DNA from: Rhizoctonia solani
Taxonomy: Eukaryota > Basidiomycota > Agaricomycetes > Cantharellales > Ceratobasidiaceae
Assembly (NCBI RefSeq): GCF_016906535.1
Contig: NC_057378.1
Location: forward strand, 1,736,001-1,800,000
Direction: 5' to 3'
Length of the DNA: 64,000 bases
Part shown: positions 13,064 through 24,174 of the stretch, piece by piece
How the letters are laid out: every line of letters starts with the position of its first letter
Position numbering within the stretch: position 1 is the stretch's first letter
Notes under the pieces: model-generated
What the model was told of the DNA's origin: nothing
The model's database searches: none
The model's input: only the letters and a program-made list of their open reading frames with translations
Translations under genes and position numbers: made by a program

Positions 13064-13527
13064 ACCTTCAGGATCTACGATTCTGCCACTAACTTTTATC
13101 GCACTACGGGTGGGTCCACGCAATTATTTTAACCTATATTAACATCTGAGGTGCCTGCTATTCTAGCCTCTTTTGGAATTCCTAATCAGCATGACTTTGT
13201 CCAAGAAACTCGCAAGGATCTCTGCGTCCGTGGTCCTCTTGTTGGGTTTGCAGGAGTCGCCAACAATAGTGCCAATCAGGGTGAGAAACACCGATTAACC
13301 GTACCCAGTCAGTCTGCTGACAAATGAGACCTTCGATAGTTGGACTTAACACAACTATCTTTTACACTGTAGTGAATGTGTGGCAAGGTGTCGCACCTCA
13401 GAAGGGTGGTTCATCCACCTCCGTCGAGTTGGTGGTGGAAAGCCCACCTTCGTTGCTGGAAAGCCCTCTTTCCTTGGCGGAAGGCCCACTTCAACATATT
13501 CTAGGCGGTTTGGGTCATCGACACTAG
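13064..13527 (+). pseudogene. untranslated 3' exons of lectin A
   Basis: The remainder of exon 8 (to 13109) and the exon-9 and exon-10 equivalents (13167..13280 and from 13340) are still recognisable by alignment to gene B, with splice sites kept. They lie beyond the premature TGA. The final exon no longer ends at the position of the gene B stop and runs on through a low-complexity Pro/Ser/Leu stretch to 13527. Confidence 0.6.
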
Positions 13528-14390
13528 TGACACAGGCTAAAAAGGAGATGGTTTATCCATGCATTTCGAGTGGATTACTCTACAAAAGCCCATTATCAAT
13601 GCAAAGTACGATAAATAAGTGTATCAAGACTTTATACTGAAGAAACTTTACTTTTGACAATGAATTTGATGAATTTCAGGGTTAGCAAGCCGTCAGACAA
13701 TCACTAGTGAGATGGTAGACATGCCTCCTAAGGTTCATGACCGTCATTCGTGAACAGCGTTCGTTTTTTTACCAATAGCTGAATACAAATATCTCTTTCT
13801 CTCACTTTTATATGCACGTTACTCATGTATCTATAACGTGCATTCAGGTAGCTACGCATATATAAGCCTCTGCCGACCACTAGCTGATTACCCTTCTTTT
13901 TTTTAGTGCGCTGCCTTATCCATACTTGTTATGCGCTACAAGTTCTACATAGGCCTTACGTTTTTTTCTAGTGCATAGCCGATTTCGGTTATCTTTTGTT
14001 GATTGCCACATTTGAGTGTGACTTTACGAAGCCCTGTAATATATGCGAACCGGCTATAACTATACCGTCCTTTTCACTAGTGGTTCCTTATCCTGATCGT
14101 GTTATCTTGCACTCATAAGTCTGCAGCCGGTGCTCGGGTATACATGACCAGGAACGTGGGCGCTAACTGAAACTATGGGGCTCATTGAACAAAACCACGG
14201 ATTCTGCAATATTGATGGATGTGATAGAGTTGTTCCATGTCTCCACGTGATCCTTTCCAGAGTGGAAAAGAGGGCTGCCAGAACCAGAACAAACTACTAT
14301 AGAACACTGTTATGGCGTGGGAACAAGACAAATATTCTAGTGTCAGTTCGTGAGGGTAATTGTGCATTGATCGAAGTGGCTTCGTACGAA
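13528..14390. other. intergenic between the two lectins
   Basis: No supported gene. From about 14100 the sequence is the duplicated 5' flank shared with lectin A. Confidence 0.5.
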
Positions 14391-14602
14391 CACGGTGAAC
14401 CCCAAAAGTACGGAAAATCCGCATGACGTCCAGATTTTGCCAGACATCCGCACCTAAAATCGCAGAATACGCACCTTGACGACACACAGGGGTGAGTTGA
14501 GGATGCGGATTCATGGAGAAACTGGTCGGATTTTGCCAACACTCCGCACATAACGCGCGATTTTTTACGTTCAGAAAATCCGCACTTTTGGGGTCCACCG
14601 TG
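14391..14602 (+). mobile_element. MITE, 212 bp, with 3-bp target duplication
   Basis: Terminal inverted repeats are nearly perfect: the left end is CACGGTGAACCCCAAAAG and the right end, reverse complemented, is CACGGTGGACCCCAAAAG. The flanks are GAA on both sides. At the paralogous position upstream of lectin A (about 11612-11625) the sequence runs uninterrupted (CATACAAACTG against CGTACGAACTG), which is the empty site. It has no coding capacity and must be moved by a transposase in trans. It sits about 200 bp before the lectin B start and could affect its regulation. Confidence 0.8.
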
Positions 14603-14723
14603 GAACTGTATATCCAAGGAGCTAGCCTCATAGCCGGCTCCGGCAAGGTGCAAGGCGTGAGTGTAACGAGGTTATTTCAGGCGCCGGCTGAGACCGTGAG
14701 TTGAAATTGCCTGATAGCTCGAC

Positions 14724-14729
14724 TATAAA
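14724..14729 (+). promoter_or_regulatory. TATA box of lectin gene B
   Basis: TATAAA, 84 bp before the start codon, at the same relative position as in lectin A. Confidence 0.55.
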
Positions 14730-14807
14730 GTCAAAGGCAACAGTCAGTGGAGACCAGCACTCAGCTAGCTACTCTCCTACTCAAGCTTGACTAACAAACT
14801 TTTCAAC

Positions 14808-16365
14808 ATGATCATTAAGACCACCGCTTACTCTACTTTGGTTGGGGGAGCCGGAGCTTCACAACCAGCCTTTGACGACGCTGCGAATGACCTCAACGCA
14901 CTTCATGCCATCAACAAAATCGAGTTCAACTCTGGTTGGGTCGTTGACGGAATCAGGTATTGTCCTGAATTCTTATTAATTCTATTGGCTTCTGGTGACT
15001 GAGGCTTCAATAGGGTCACATACAGCACAGAGCTAGGACTTGAACGCGTGAAAGTTCATGGAACCTTCAACGAGGCTCACGTACGAGACAAGGTTGTGAC
15101 AATCGCAGGCATGTACTGTCTTGATATCCTTTTGACTTGAAAATTGAATGCGCATAAAATATAGCCGATGAATACATTAGTGCCGCGATGGGCTTGCATG
15201 GTCATCCAAACGGCCGATACGACTACGGTGATTGCATCCAGAAAATACGCTTCCGCATTACCAACTCGAAAACAGGGAGCGAGCGTCACACTGGTTAGTT
15301 GTCTTTGTGGTTTTTTCATCAGCGCTTACTTACCTTGGCGTATTCTAGAGTACTTTGGAGCCGCTGAACAGCTCCAAAATCCCCAGGAGTTCAAGTGGGA
15401 AGGACGTCTCTCCTCCTTTGCTGGCATCGCGGACAACAGCCTCAGCCAAGTAGGCCTCAAAGGATTGAAGTTTGGTCAAATCACCGGCAAGGTCGTTTTG
15501 GCTGAATCTATTCCCTATGGGGGTGGCCGCAGCCCCGAGCTCATGGGACAAGAGTACAATGACCTACAAAGTTGTGCGTACCCTTAAATGATTCCTGAAC
15601 GTCTTCACAAAGCTCAACTTTTTATGCAGTCGGTGCAGAGCTTGACTTCCAGAAACCTATCAAATCTATCGAGGTCTGGTCGGGCCAAGTTGTCGATGGC
15701 CTTCTGTAGGTCTCACTAATTTCTATTGAGTGCTTAACTCTGAACCGACCCGTGATTTCAGTGTGACATACAACCTGGCGGATGGTAGCACCAAGGATGT
15801 GATGCATGGTGCTGGGGGCGGAGGAAAGACTAAAATTTCTCTCTCTCGTGAGTCTTCTTTGGATGTACGTGTTGCCTTTACTAACCAAACACGACATATA
15901 TAGCCACAGAGCGCATTGTTGGTAAGCAACTCATGTTAATTAGCTCATTTAGGTTGCACTGTACCCATTTTTGTTCCCAGAGGTTAATGGAATCTACGGT
16001 GTTGCATCTCCTACCACCAACTGGGGCACTCAGATTCAGCTTTTGACCTTGAAGATCCACGATTCTGCTACTGGCTTTTACCGCCATACGGGTGAGTTTA
16101 CATGATTACTCTAGCCTATAGCAGTACCTCAAATGTTTATTGTTCTAGCCTCTTTCGGCATTCCTAGTCAGAGTGACTTTGTCCAAGAAACTCGCAAGGA
16201 TCTCTGCGTCCGTGGACCTCTCGTCGGGTTTGCAGGAGTTGCTAATAATAGTGCCAACCAGGGTGAGAAACACTGATTCGTGGTGCTCAGTCAATCTGCT
16301 AACGAATGAGACCTTTGATAGTTGGACTTAACACAACCATTTTTTACACTGAATGCCCGAAATAA
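14808..16365 (+). CDS. two-domain jacalin-like lectin B (10 exons)
   Basis: Exons 14808..14956, 15014..15108, 15165..15293, 15349..15573, 15630..15705, 15762..15847, 15904..15921, 15981..16091, 16149..16262 and 16322..16365 join in frame to 348 residues. Domain 1 spans roughly residues 8-125 and domain 2 roughly 185-310; each has a Gly-rich loop and a VVDGI/L-xVTY motif typical of jacalin-fold lectins, which bind sugars through such loops. No signal peptide is seen, so a cytosolic or unconventionally exported lectin is likely. Intron 2 is GC-AG (CAG|GCATGT); a GT donor two codons later gives a stop, and the same GC donor is kept in gene A. Exon 7 is only 18 nt. Confidence 0.8.
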
Positions 16366-17898
16366 GCAGACGCGGGAGACCAGAGTGTTTTAGGGCCTTT
16401 TCCTACCAAACTATGTTAAACACATTGTCTTGTAGTCTTTACAATTATATTACTGAAGTCAATTGCTTGGGGAGCGGATAGAAAAAAAGCCAGTAAATTT
16501 GTAGCCATGGGTCTTTGCGCATGCCAAGGTAGAACGAGATCAGAAGCACAGCTTCTCGTCTGCAAGGACACTGGCTGAAATATAGCGAAAGGTACCTCGT
16601 AACTGGGCAAGTCGATTACTTGTCTCACAAGCCCCCGTGTTTGTGTGCAGACAGCATGAGCAATGAAGTTTCGTCCGTCGGGCTATGCTGACGTCGGTTT
16701 GAACACGTTGCTATCTATAGCCTCGCGGATTAGGGAGCAAATGTTTCTTGATCCATGGTTTGAGAGTGTAGTAGGCTATGATGGCGTGCATTCGGAGTTT
16801 TGAATGGTACTATAAAGTACCAATGGTGTGTGAAATTACAGTGATTATAGTTATGTTGATTTTGGCAAGGCTTGTTTCGGCGTTATATGCAGATTTAAAT
16901 CATGATATGCTCCTCGACCCCACGGCCCTCTGCGCTAAGAAAGAATAATAATGTTCGCCCCCAAACCATGAGATGTGGGACTATAGACACCTGTATATAA
17001 CCCCGTAAATTAAGGACCCTTCCTTAAGAATCTATTCCTTGGATGTAGACGCGCGCTTCTTCAAATGCAACTTGTCCCTCAACTCGACGACGAGCTTGTT
17101 AAAACTAATCAACATAGAAGGCTATCCAAACGCACTTCGATCCGGACGGGCGCAAGGCATGTCGGCTGTACGGTATTCCCGGTTGCCTTTGACGCCATCC
17201 CCAAGTGCACTTGAACTGTCGCTGCCATGCTGTAGTTTCTAATTTACAGTAGATAGCTGCAGCAGCACAACCCGGAATCTCAGTTCGTTCTACAGGGATT
17301 ATCTACAAGGCAACTCTCCCACGTTTAATGACTCAAAACTCGTATGTAATCACCTCGAATCCAGACAATCAATCTCAGCTCGAAGCTTCTTTTGGAACTC
17401 GTGCAAGGCAGAGCAACTCATTTGGTGAGGTAACAATATTAAAAAAAGAAGACGGTCAAAAGTAGCCGGGACGAGTTAATGTTGTGGAGCCCGGCGGAAG
17501 CAGGACCTCCCAAGAAAGAGTCACGTGCGGCTGGCGAGATGAGGTAGAGAATGGAATGGGCGAGGCCGACTCCCACGATCGAGGATGTGGATAGGTTCAC
17601 AGAGTGACAGCTGGGACTTGAGCGTTTTGACGACCATCGTCTCCAGTTGCTCTGGTCCCTCTCCCCCCCTGGTCGTCGGTCGTTGAGCGGAGGAACGGCG
17701 GCCGAGCGAAACGGAAACAAAGCCATTTGACACCGCCACCAACGTCATTTCTCCACGCCATTGAATTGTGATTTCTCAAATAGTCCGTTTTGTGGTTGAC
17801 GTTGATCATCTCCTCCTGTTGACTCTTTGCCCTCGAGAAGGGGGTTAATTACCCCATTGTCATTGTCTCCATCATCATCATCGTGGTTGGTGGGTGGG
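16366..17898. other. intergenic
   Basis: No supported gene. The right 500 bp is GC-richer and is the likely 5' flank of the coiled-coil gene. Confidence 0.45.
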
Positions 17899-20800
17899 AT
17901 GCAGGCCGATAATCGGTTGCTGACCAACCTGATCAAATGCGAGAAAGAGCACCATTCGGCGTTGCTTGCCTTGCTTGTGCGTTCTCACACGTCTTTGGCT
18001 GCTCTTTCTGCCTATGCGAGCACTGCTTCGCCCCCTGTTGCCCAGGCCCTTAGAGGTTAGTGTGTTTGTGTGTTGTCGCTGGACACAGATTGTTGATGCC
18101 ATCTCCAGGATGTATACAGGCGTTTGCTGCTGCCGACGAGGGACTGCGCGGGTACGCTGTGGCCTTGGAAGGGTGGAAGGAAGAGTTGAAAGAGGTCAAG
18201 CGCGTGGAAGACGAACTCAAGGCAGTCGTCAAGGATAAAGACATTTTGTATGTTTGATTGCATTCCTCTAAACGCAGCTAACTCTTCCCAGAGTAAACCG
18301 CCTCATCAAAGCAAGCAAGCAAAAGATCCCAACATCTTCCATACAGGCTGGCCCCGCTCCCATACCTCACGGATCCTCACCCTCTTCATCGTCCTTTTCC
18401 CTCCCCACGTCTCAACCATACAGTTACACACCCACTCCCCACGCAACGCAACACATCAATTCGAAATTGGCCCAGGCTCAGAGAGAGTTGCAGGCATGTG
18501 AAACACACTTGGCAGGCAAGGAAGCCGAGCTCGCCGAGGTGAGACGCAGTGCCATTGCAGAGGGAATGGCCAGGCGATGTCGAGCCATGGCGGATGCGGG
18601 ACATGTTTGGCGTGAGACAGGCGAGGTGGGATTGAGCACATTGGGAGAGCTTAGTAATGAGGACGCGAGTGGTAAGTCTATTCCATACACATTTTGATTT
18701 TTGTTTGTGGAGAGCGCAGAGGCACTAATTCGATGATTACTGCTCCACCGTGTTTTCCATTCGATTACGTACCGCGTCGTGTCGTGATGTTCGACGGCCG
18801 ATGTTCGATGTTCGATGTTCGATATTCTCTTCGCTTTCTTGCGTTATGTGCGCATCCCGATAATCATTATCATATTATTTGCTAATCCCGCTCATAGCCG
18901 CTCCACCTCAACTCCCGCACTATAACCCACCACGCCGCACATTCTCCACTCATTCTTCCGGTTCATCATCCTTAGCCCCATCACACTCGGCATCTCAACA
19001 ACGACACTCGCGCTCTCAGTCCCCGTTCTCCCCAGCCTACTCACATGGCAGTCGTTCCGCATCACCCGGTCCGGGGACATACCACTCCATCAACGGAGGA
19101 TACCAACACTCTCACCCACTCCCCGCTCTACCCGAACGCAACTCGTGGCACGTAGAAGACACACCTGTCCGACGACCCGAACCGAGTCGAAGACCCATTA
19201 GCCTGATTGATCCTCCCAGAGCACCGGCACTACACCGTCGACCCATCTCGTCACACGAACTCCCCCCGCTGCCGGACGAAGTCCGATTCGATATCCCGCC
19301 TCCGCATTCGATCGGACACGATACTAACGAATTCATCCCCCTCGGCCGGCCCGTTTCGTCTACTGACCATTCTGGATCCGGAGACCGATGGGCCGACTCG
19401 AGTTCGGACGAAGGTGGAGGAGAATACCGAGTGGTGGAGAATGAGGGAGGTGTAGGCAGGACATGGGAAGATGATGTCGATCCGGAGATTTTGAGAGCTG
19501 TTGAACGGATGGGGATGGTTGTTCCCGTCAAGGAGGAGAGGCAGAGACAAGAGGTGCTGCGTTTTACTTGCTTACTCTTTGCGTTGATTCTAATGAGTGT
19601 TCGCCCGATTCGGATCGGATCGACTTCTTGATTAATTAGCTTCGGAATACCCCGCCTACCCCGCCTGATACGGTTTCGTCCTCGAGTCCGGCTAGGTTGC
19701 CAGATGTGAAGATTATCGAGGCTACACCGCAAAAGACCAAGGGAAAGGGAAAGAAAAAGACCAAGCGGACCAAGAGGGACGAGGAGGTTGGGCAGAGTGA
19801 TCAGCCAGTGAGGCGGAGCGAGCGCGGCGTACTTGGGCGGGCCGACGACGATACGGTTGTACTGGCTCCCACGCCAACTGCGAGTGCACGTGTGCCCGAG
19901 CCTGCTCCCAAGGTTATTTCGAGCGAAACTAGCACCAAGGCTATTCCTAGCCAGCCCAGCGCCAGGGCTATTCATAGCGACACCGTTCCCAGAGCTGTTT
20001 CTCCTAGGCCCGCTTCGCCCGCTCCCGCTTCACCCGTCGTGGCTCCCAGGATTGCTTCACCTGCTCCCAGGGCTGTTTCGCCTTCTCCCAGGGATGCTCC
20101 ACCTGCCCCGGTTCCTGCCCACAGAGTCGCTTCTCCCTCGCCCGCACCTGCTCCTCGAGTCGCGTCGCCCGGGCCATCGCATATAAAGCCCACCTCTCCT
20201 GTTCTCGCCCCCACGTCAACTCTCTCGGCCCCCGCTCCTGTTCCTGCGTCAGTTCCCCAGCCTACGATGCTCCAGATCGCCCATGCACCCGTGCCCGCAC
20301 ACGAGCTCTCTCGTCCTCTGAGCCCCATCTCGCCCGTGTCTATTCTCAGGACATCATCATCATCGGCGCCACCCGGCGACCCGCGCGGCAATGACGTCAA
20401 TCCGGACACATTCCCAGCATTGCGCTTGGCTGCCGGGATCCAAGATTCATCATCATCATTACCACCATCATCCTCATCGAAACCAATCGCGAACGAGGTC
20501 GAGACTCTCTCGCCAGAGGGTATATTCCAGACCAGCCAAGGGGTTGCGATCGAAGAGCCACAAGCGCCCTCGACTGCGTACAACACGCCTAGACCACCGC
20601 CGAGTTTACTGGAAGCGGCCGAAACGGCTGATTCCCCCGTTGTATTAGACGACACCCCGGCCCCCGAGGTTCCAAAAGCGCCCTTACTTCTCGAGGTACC
20701 AAAAGCGGCTTCTGTCCTGGGTTCGCCAAAAGAAGCGACTCCATCACTGCTCGACACGCCAAAAGCTCCCTCGACCGTGTTCGAAACTCCGAGAGCTCCA

Positions 20801-22867
20801 CCGAGCGTGTTGGACACGCCCAAGGCCGCCTTGTTTTCCCCGGCTCTGCATCCTGAAAGCGTGTACCAGACACCGCAGGCTATTCCGTCGGATATCCCCC
20901 GCGTACCGCAGTACGAGACGCCCGGGATGGTACAACCCGAGAGTCCTCGGTCGCCCAAATCGCCCAAAGCGCAACTTGCCAAGCCGTCCAAACCCACCGA
21001 CGTTCCGAAATCTCCCAAGGCTGAGCAGACGGGATTGATTACCCCCATGGCCACTGGCGGCTCTCATTCGAAATCGCACATGGTCGCGTCGGCGTCGGAG
21101 CCTCTTGGGCAAGACCGTCCGAAGACCAAGTCGACGTCCAAGCGACGGACCGTGAGCGGGGACGACACCCCAGCTCGGAAAAAGACGACCAAGAAAAAGG
21201 GACATTCGCGCCAGACGAGCGCGGTTGAATCGGTTCGGCCCAGTGTCCAGCCTCGTCAGCCGAGTGCGGAGGAACGTGCGGATTTGGCTGCCATGTTGCG
21301 TGATTCGGACGGGAGCGCGCCGCATGTGCGGTTCCCACCTCCGTCTGCCCCCGCTGCTTCTCCGGGTGGGACTATGTTTGTGGCTAGTGCTCCGCCACCT
21401 CGATCTCAACCTGGTGCACTCTATCTTCCCTCGAACGGCGGCGCCGGCGGCGGGGGGACGACGCGATCGGATGTCGGACCTGCGAGGGGCAACCATTTCG
21501 ATGTTGCTCCGTCCCCCATTGCTTCTGCCCTGGTCGCAACCGGTCTGGATCCGTGAATGGCGGGTCGACGTCGTTTTTCGGGCGGGTGGCTGGGCTGTTT
21601 GGGCGCAAGAAGCAGTCGGATGGGTATCTCTCTTCTGGCGGGCAAGCGTGGCGGACTCGTACGGATACGAATATTAACCGGGGTCGGGCGGATAGCTCGT
21701 CCGACGACGATCATCGCCCCGGTAACCTCGTCACTGTGACCAACGTCAATCCTCGTTTGGTAGCTGTCGACAATACCGCCCCCGGGTCTCCAAAGCGTAA
21801 CGCGCTGGGACGCAAGTTGACCAAGGCCGACAAGGGACAGACGTTACGAGTGGGTCCGCCCCCCGAGTCGCCTACGCGGACAAGAAAACCGTCGATCACC
21901 GAGGAGCAGATTGTCCCCGCCAAAGCCAAGAAAGCCAAGTCCCGCTCGGTCGACGGTGGAGGAGTGAGTCGCAAGGGAAGTTTGAGGAGTAACGCTAGCG
22001 ATCCACAAGGTCGAGCCACTTTGGACGTCGCCCGCAAGGGTGCAAGGGAGCCTGCTAGTTGATGGCGATCGTCGAGGGACCAGGGCTTGTCTTGCCTTCT
22101 GAACTTGCTGCTCGACGAACTGATTCACCTGGTCCTGGCCCTCGAGCCGAGTCTCCTGCACCTGTTCGGCCTCATACTTTGGCGGTTCCTCCTGCTACGG
22201 CTGTGTCCCCCGCTACGACTGCTTCTCCTAGGCCCGTTCGAGCGACTTCACCTATGCCTTTGAAGAGTGCCCTACGTAATAGGACGCCTTCGCCGTTACC
22301 TCCCGCAAGGGATGCTCCATCTCAGCCTGCTTTGGCTGTCCCCCCTACCAACGCCCCTGCTCAATCTCCCCGCAATAGTATCGCTGAATCCATTTACGAG
22401 ACGGGCGAAGAGGACTTTGATTCTGCGACCGAGGGCGATGATGATAGGAGCGATGTCACCGCATCTGGACCTTCCAAACCTACCAGCATCCCAGTCCCCG
22501 CCTCCACCCAGGTCGTTCATTCTCCCGGTGCCGCACTTGCCGCATTCAAGGACGGTCTCCAAGCATCTACCTCTGGAGGATCTGTATCTACCGCCGGTCC
22601 TAAATCTGCCAACAGCACCCGTAAGAGCGTCCGCATCAATCCTGCCCCGCCTCAAATGAGCGCTACCCCAACTGCCACGCCCGGTCTGAACTCGACGAGG
22701 AGCCATCTTGGACGCCCAAGGAGCACAAGGCCAGCACTTCCTCTTCTGGCGCATGGGCGAGCCGAATCGGGAGGGGATGGGAAGATAGCAGCGACGAATC
22801 GATCGACGAGGAATATGAGCGTGTTCGAAGCGCACTGGCGACGAGCTCGAAACATATGGAGCTATGA
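17899..22867 (+). CDS. large coiled-coil / proline-serine-rich protein, BAR-like N-terminus, three frame breaks
   Basis: Exons 17899..18055, 18109..18247, 18292..18671, 18898..19553 and 19640 onward. The first 225 codons are helical and charged (for example EGWKEELKEVKRVEDELKAV and LAQAQRELQACETHLAGKEA), resembling a membrane-bending BAR-type coiled coil seen in uncharacterised basidiomycete proteins; this is a tentative likeness. The rest is disordered, with repeated ASPAPR/VASP and LDTPKAP motifs and basic patches. In exon 5 the frame must change at about 21551, 22058 and 22690. Each break is cured by one extra base; the three resulting segments and the acidic C-terminus (WEDSSDESIDEEYERVRSAL) have the same style. 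Sequencing error or recent decay are both possible. The stop is at 22865..22867. Confidence 0.6.
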
Positions 22868-23161
22868 ATAGGCCTCTTCCCGGCAGGCGTTGAACCCATG
22901 TATTTCATTGAATGATTGAAGTCTTTGTTTCGTTTTCTTTTCTTTTTTTTTCTTGTTGGGCGAATACGCGTCGCATTAATTACTTTGCATTTCATTCTAT
23001 TCAAGTTTTGGAATTGTCTCTATTGTAGTAGGTCAGCGGTACTGTTTGTGTCTCTCATTTGATTATGTCATGCATTCATATTTCTTTATAAGGCTAGTGA
23101 TGTGGTAAATATATGCTATAGAATGATATGAATATGCGATTCTTTTGGATTTCAAGGAGTG
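22813..23161 (+). repeat. 3' end and UTR of the coiled-coil gene, duplicated at 29265..30061
   Basis: This 349-bp stretch, from the last codons into the 3' flank, recurs at 29265..30061 with a few substitutions once the 431-bp insertion there is removed. Ends of similarity are sharp (from ATGAGCGTGTTCGAAG to GATTTCAAGGAGT). Confidence 0.8.
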
Positions 23162-24174
23162 CGCGCAAATGACGAGCACTGGCAACATTGGCTGCTACCA
23201 ATTTGCGTGTGCGATATGGAGCCAACTCTGCATCTGCTATTCTCTTCAAATATTTGCATTGGGCCTGAACACGCGCAGAAAGCGGACTTTTTTCACCAGC
23301 TTTGTTAATGCGTTACTTGACTGTTTTTCGCGAGAAGTGCAGTCCTCAACCTGGGCCAAGTGTCAGCAGCCACTCAAACGAAGATACCCCGACGAAGGTT
23401 ATACGAATGCAACCTGTCGCAAATCCAAACACAGAGCAGCAACAGTCGTGTGAAGATCATATATGGAAATTCGGTTTTTCACGAACTACGAGTAAGCAGG
23501 GTTAGACGCCCGTTGCCAGTGACTGAGTTCATGCGCCATATCAGAAGCAAGGAAAACACTGGGGATTGGCAACACGGCAAACCAGATACAAACAACAGCA
23601 AGAAACGAGAAAAGGTAATACCATAAAGGCAACATGTATCAGTGTTGTTGGCCAGCAGGTTTTCCGAACCCCTGATCCCTGCCCCTGAAGTGAACTTCAG
23701 TACAGCTTTTAGGCACGTGCAGGAGAGAGACTTGGACCCTATCATTTTAGCGCACACCTCGTAGCAGGCTTGGTCGGCTTGGTTCAAGCTCAGTGTAGCT
23801 ATGCTCGGACGGACAAGCATCTTCTATGGAGTCTTCTCTGATGGATCCGAGAATTTTTCTGAACGGTCACGACTCATTCAGACGATCCAGCCTCGTAGTA
23901 GTTAGAATCGGTTCCTCTCCAATCACTCGCACAGAGAACCACGTCTTCCCGAGCCAAGCAAAATTCACCTAGACTCACTACTATCATAAAGTGCTCCTGG
24001 GTCTTGACCTATTCTATAGGCAGCGTTGCAAGCAAATGAGACTAGTTTTTTAGATTAAGATCTCAACGAAAAATGTAAGCCAGACTTTGGAACCCGATTT
24101 CTTGTCCAGAATCAAACATGGTACACCATGAAATTATCTCTTCCGCCTATGGAATCACAAGGTTGAGAGACTTG
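23162..24174. other. intergenic between convergent genes
   Basis: No supported gene. Short frames only. Confidence 0.45.

Noticed and set aside
19972..21054. Long minus-strand open frame of 360 codons
   Set aside because: Antisense shadow of the GC-rich, low-complexity exon 5 of the coiled-coil gene; no splice or domain support.
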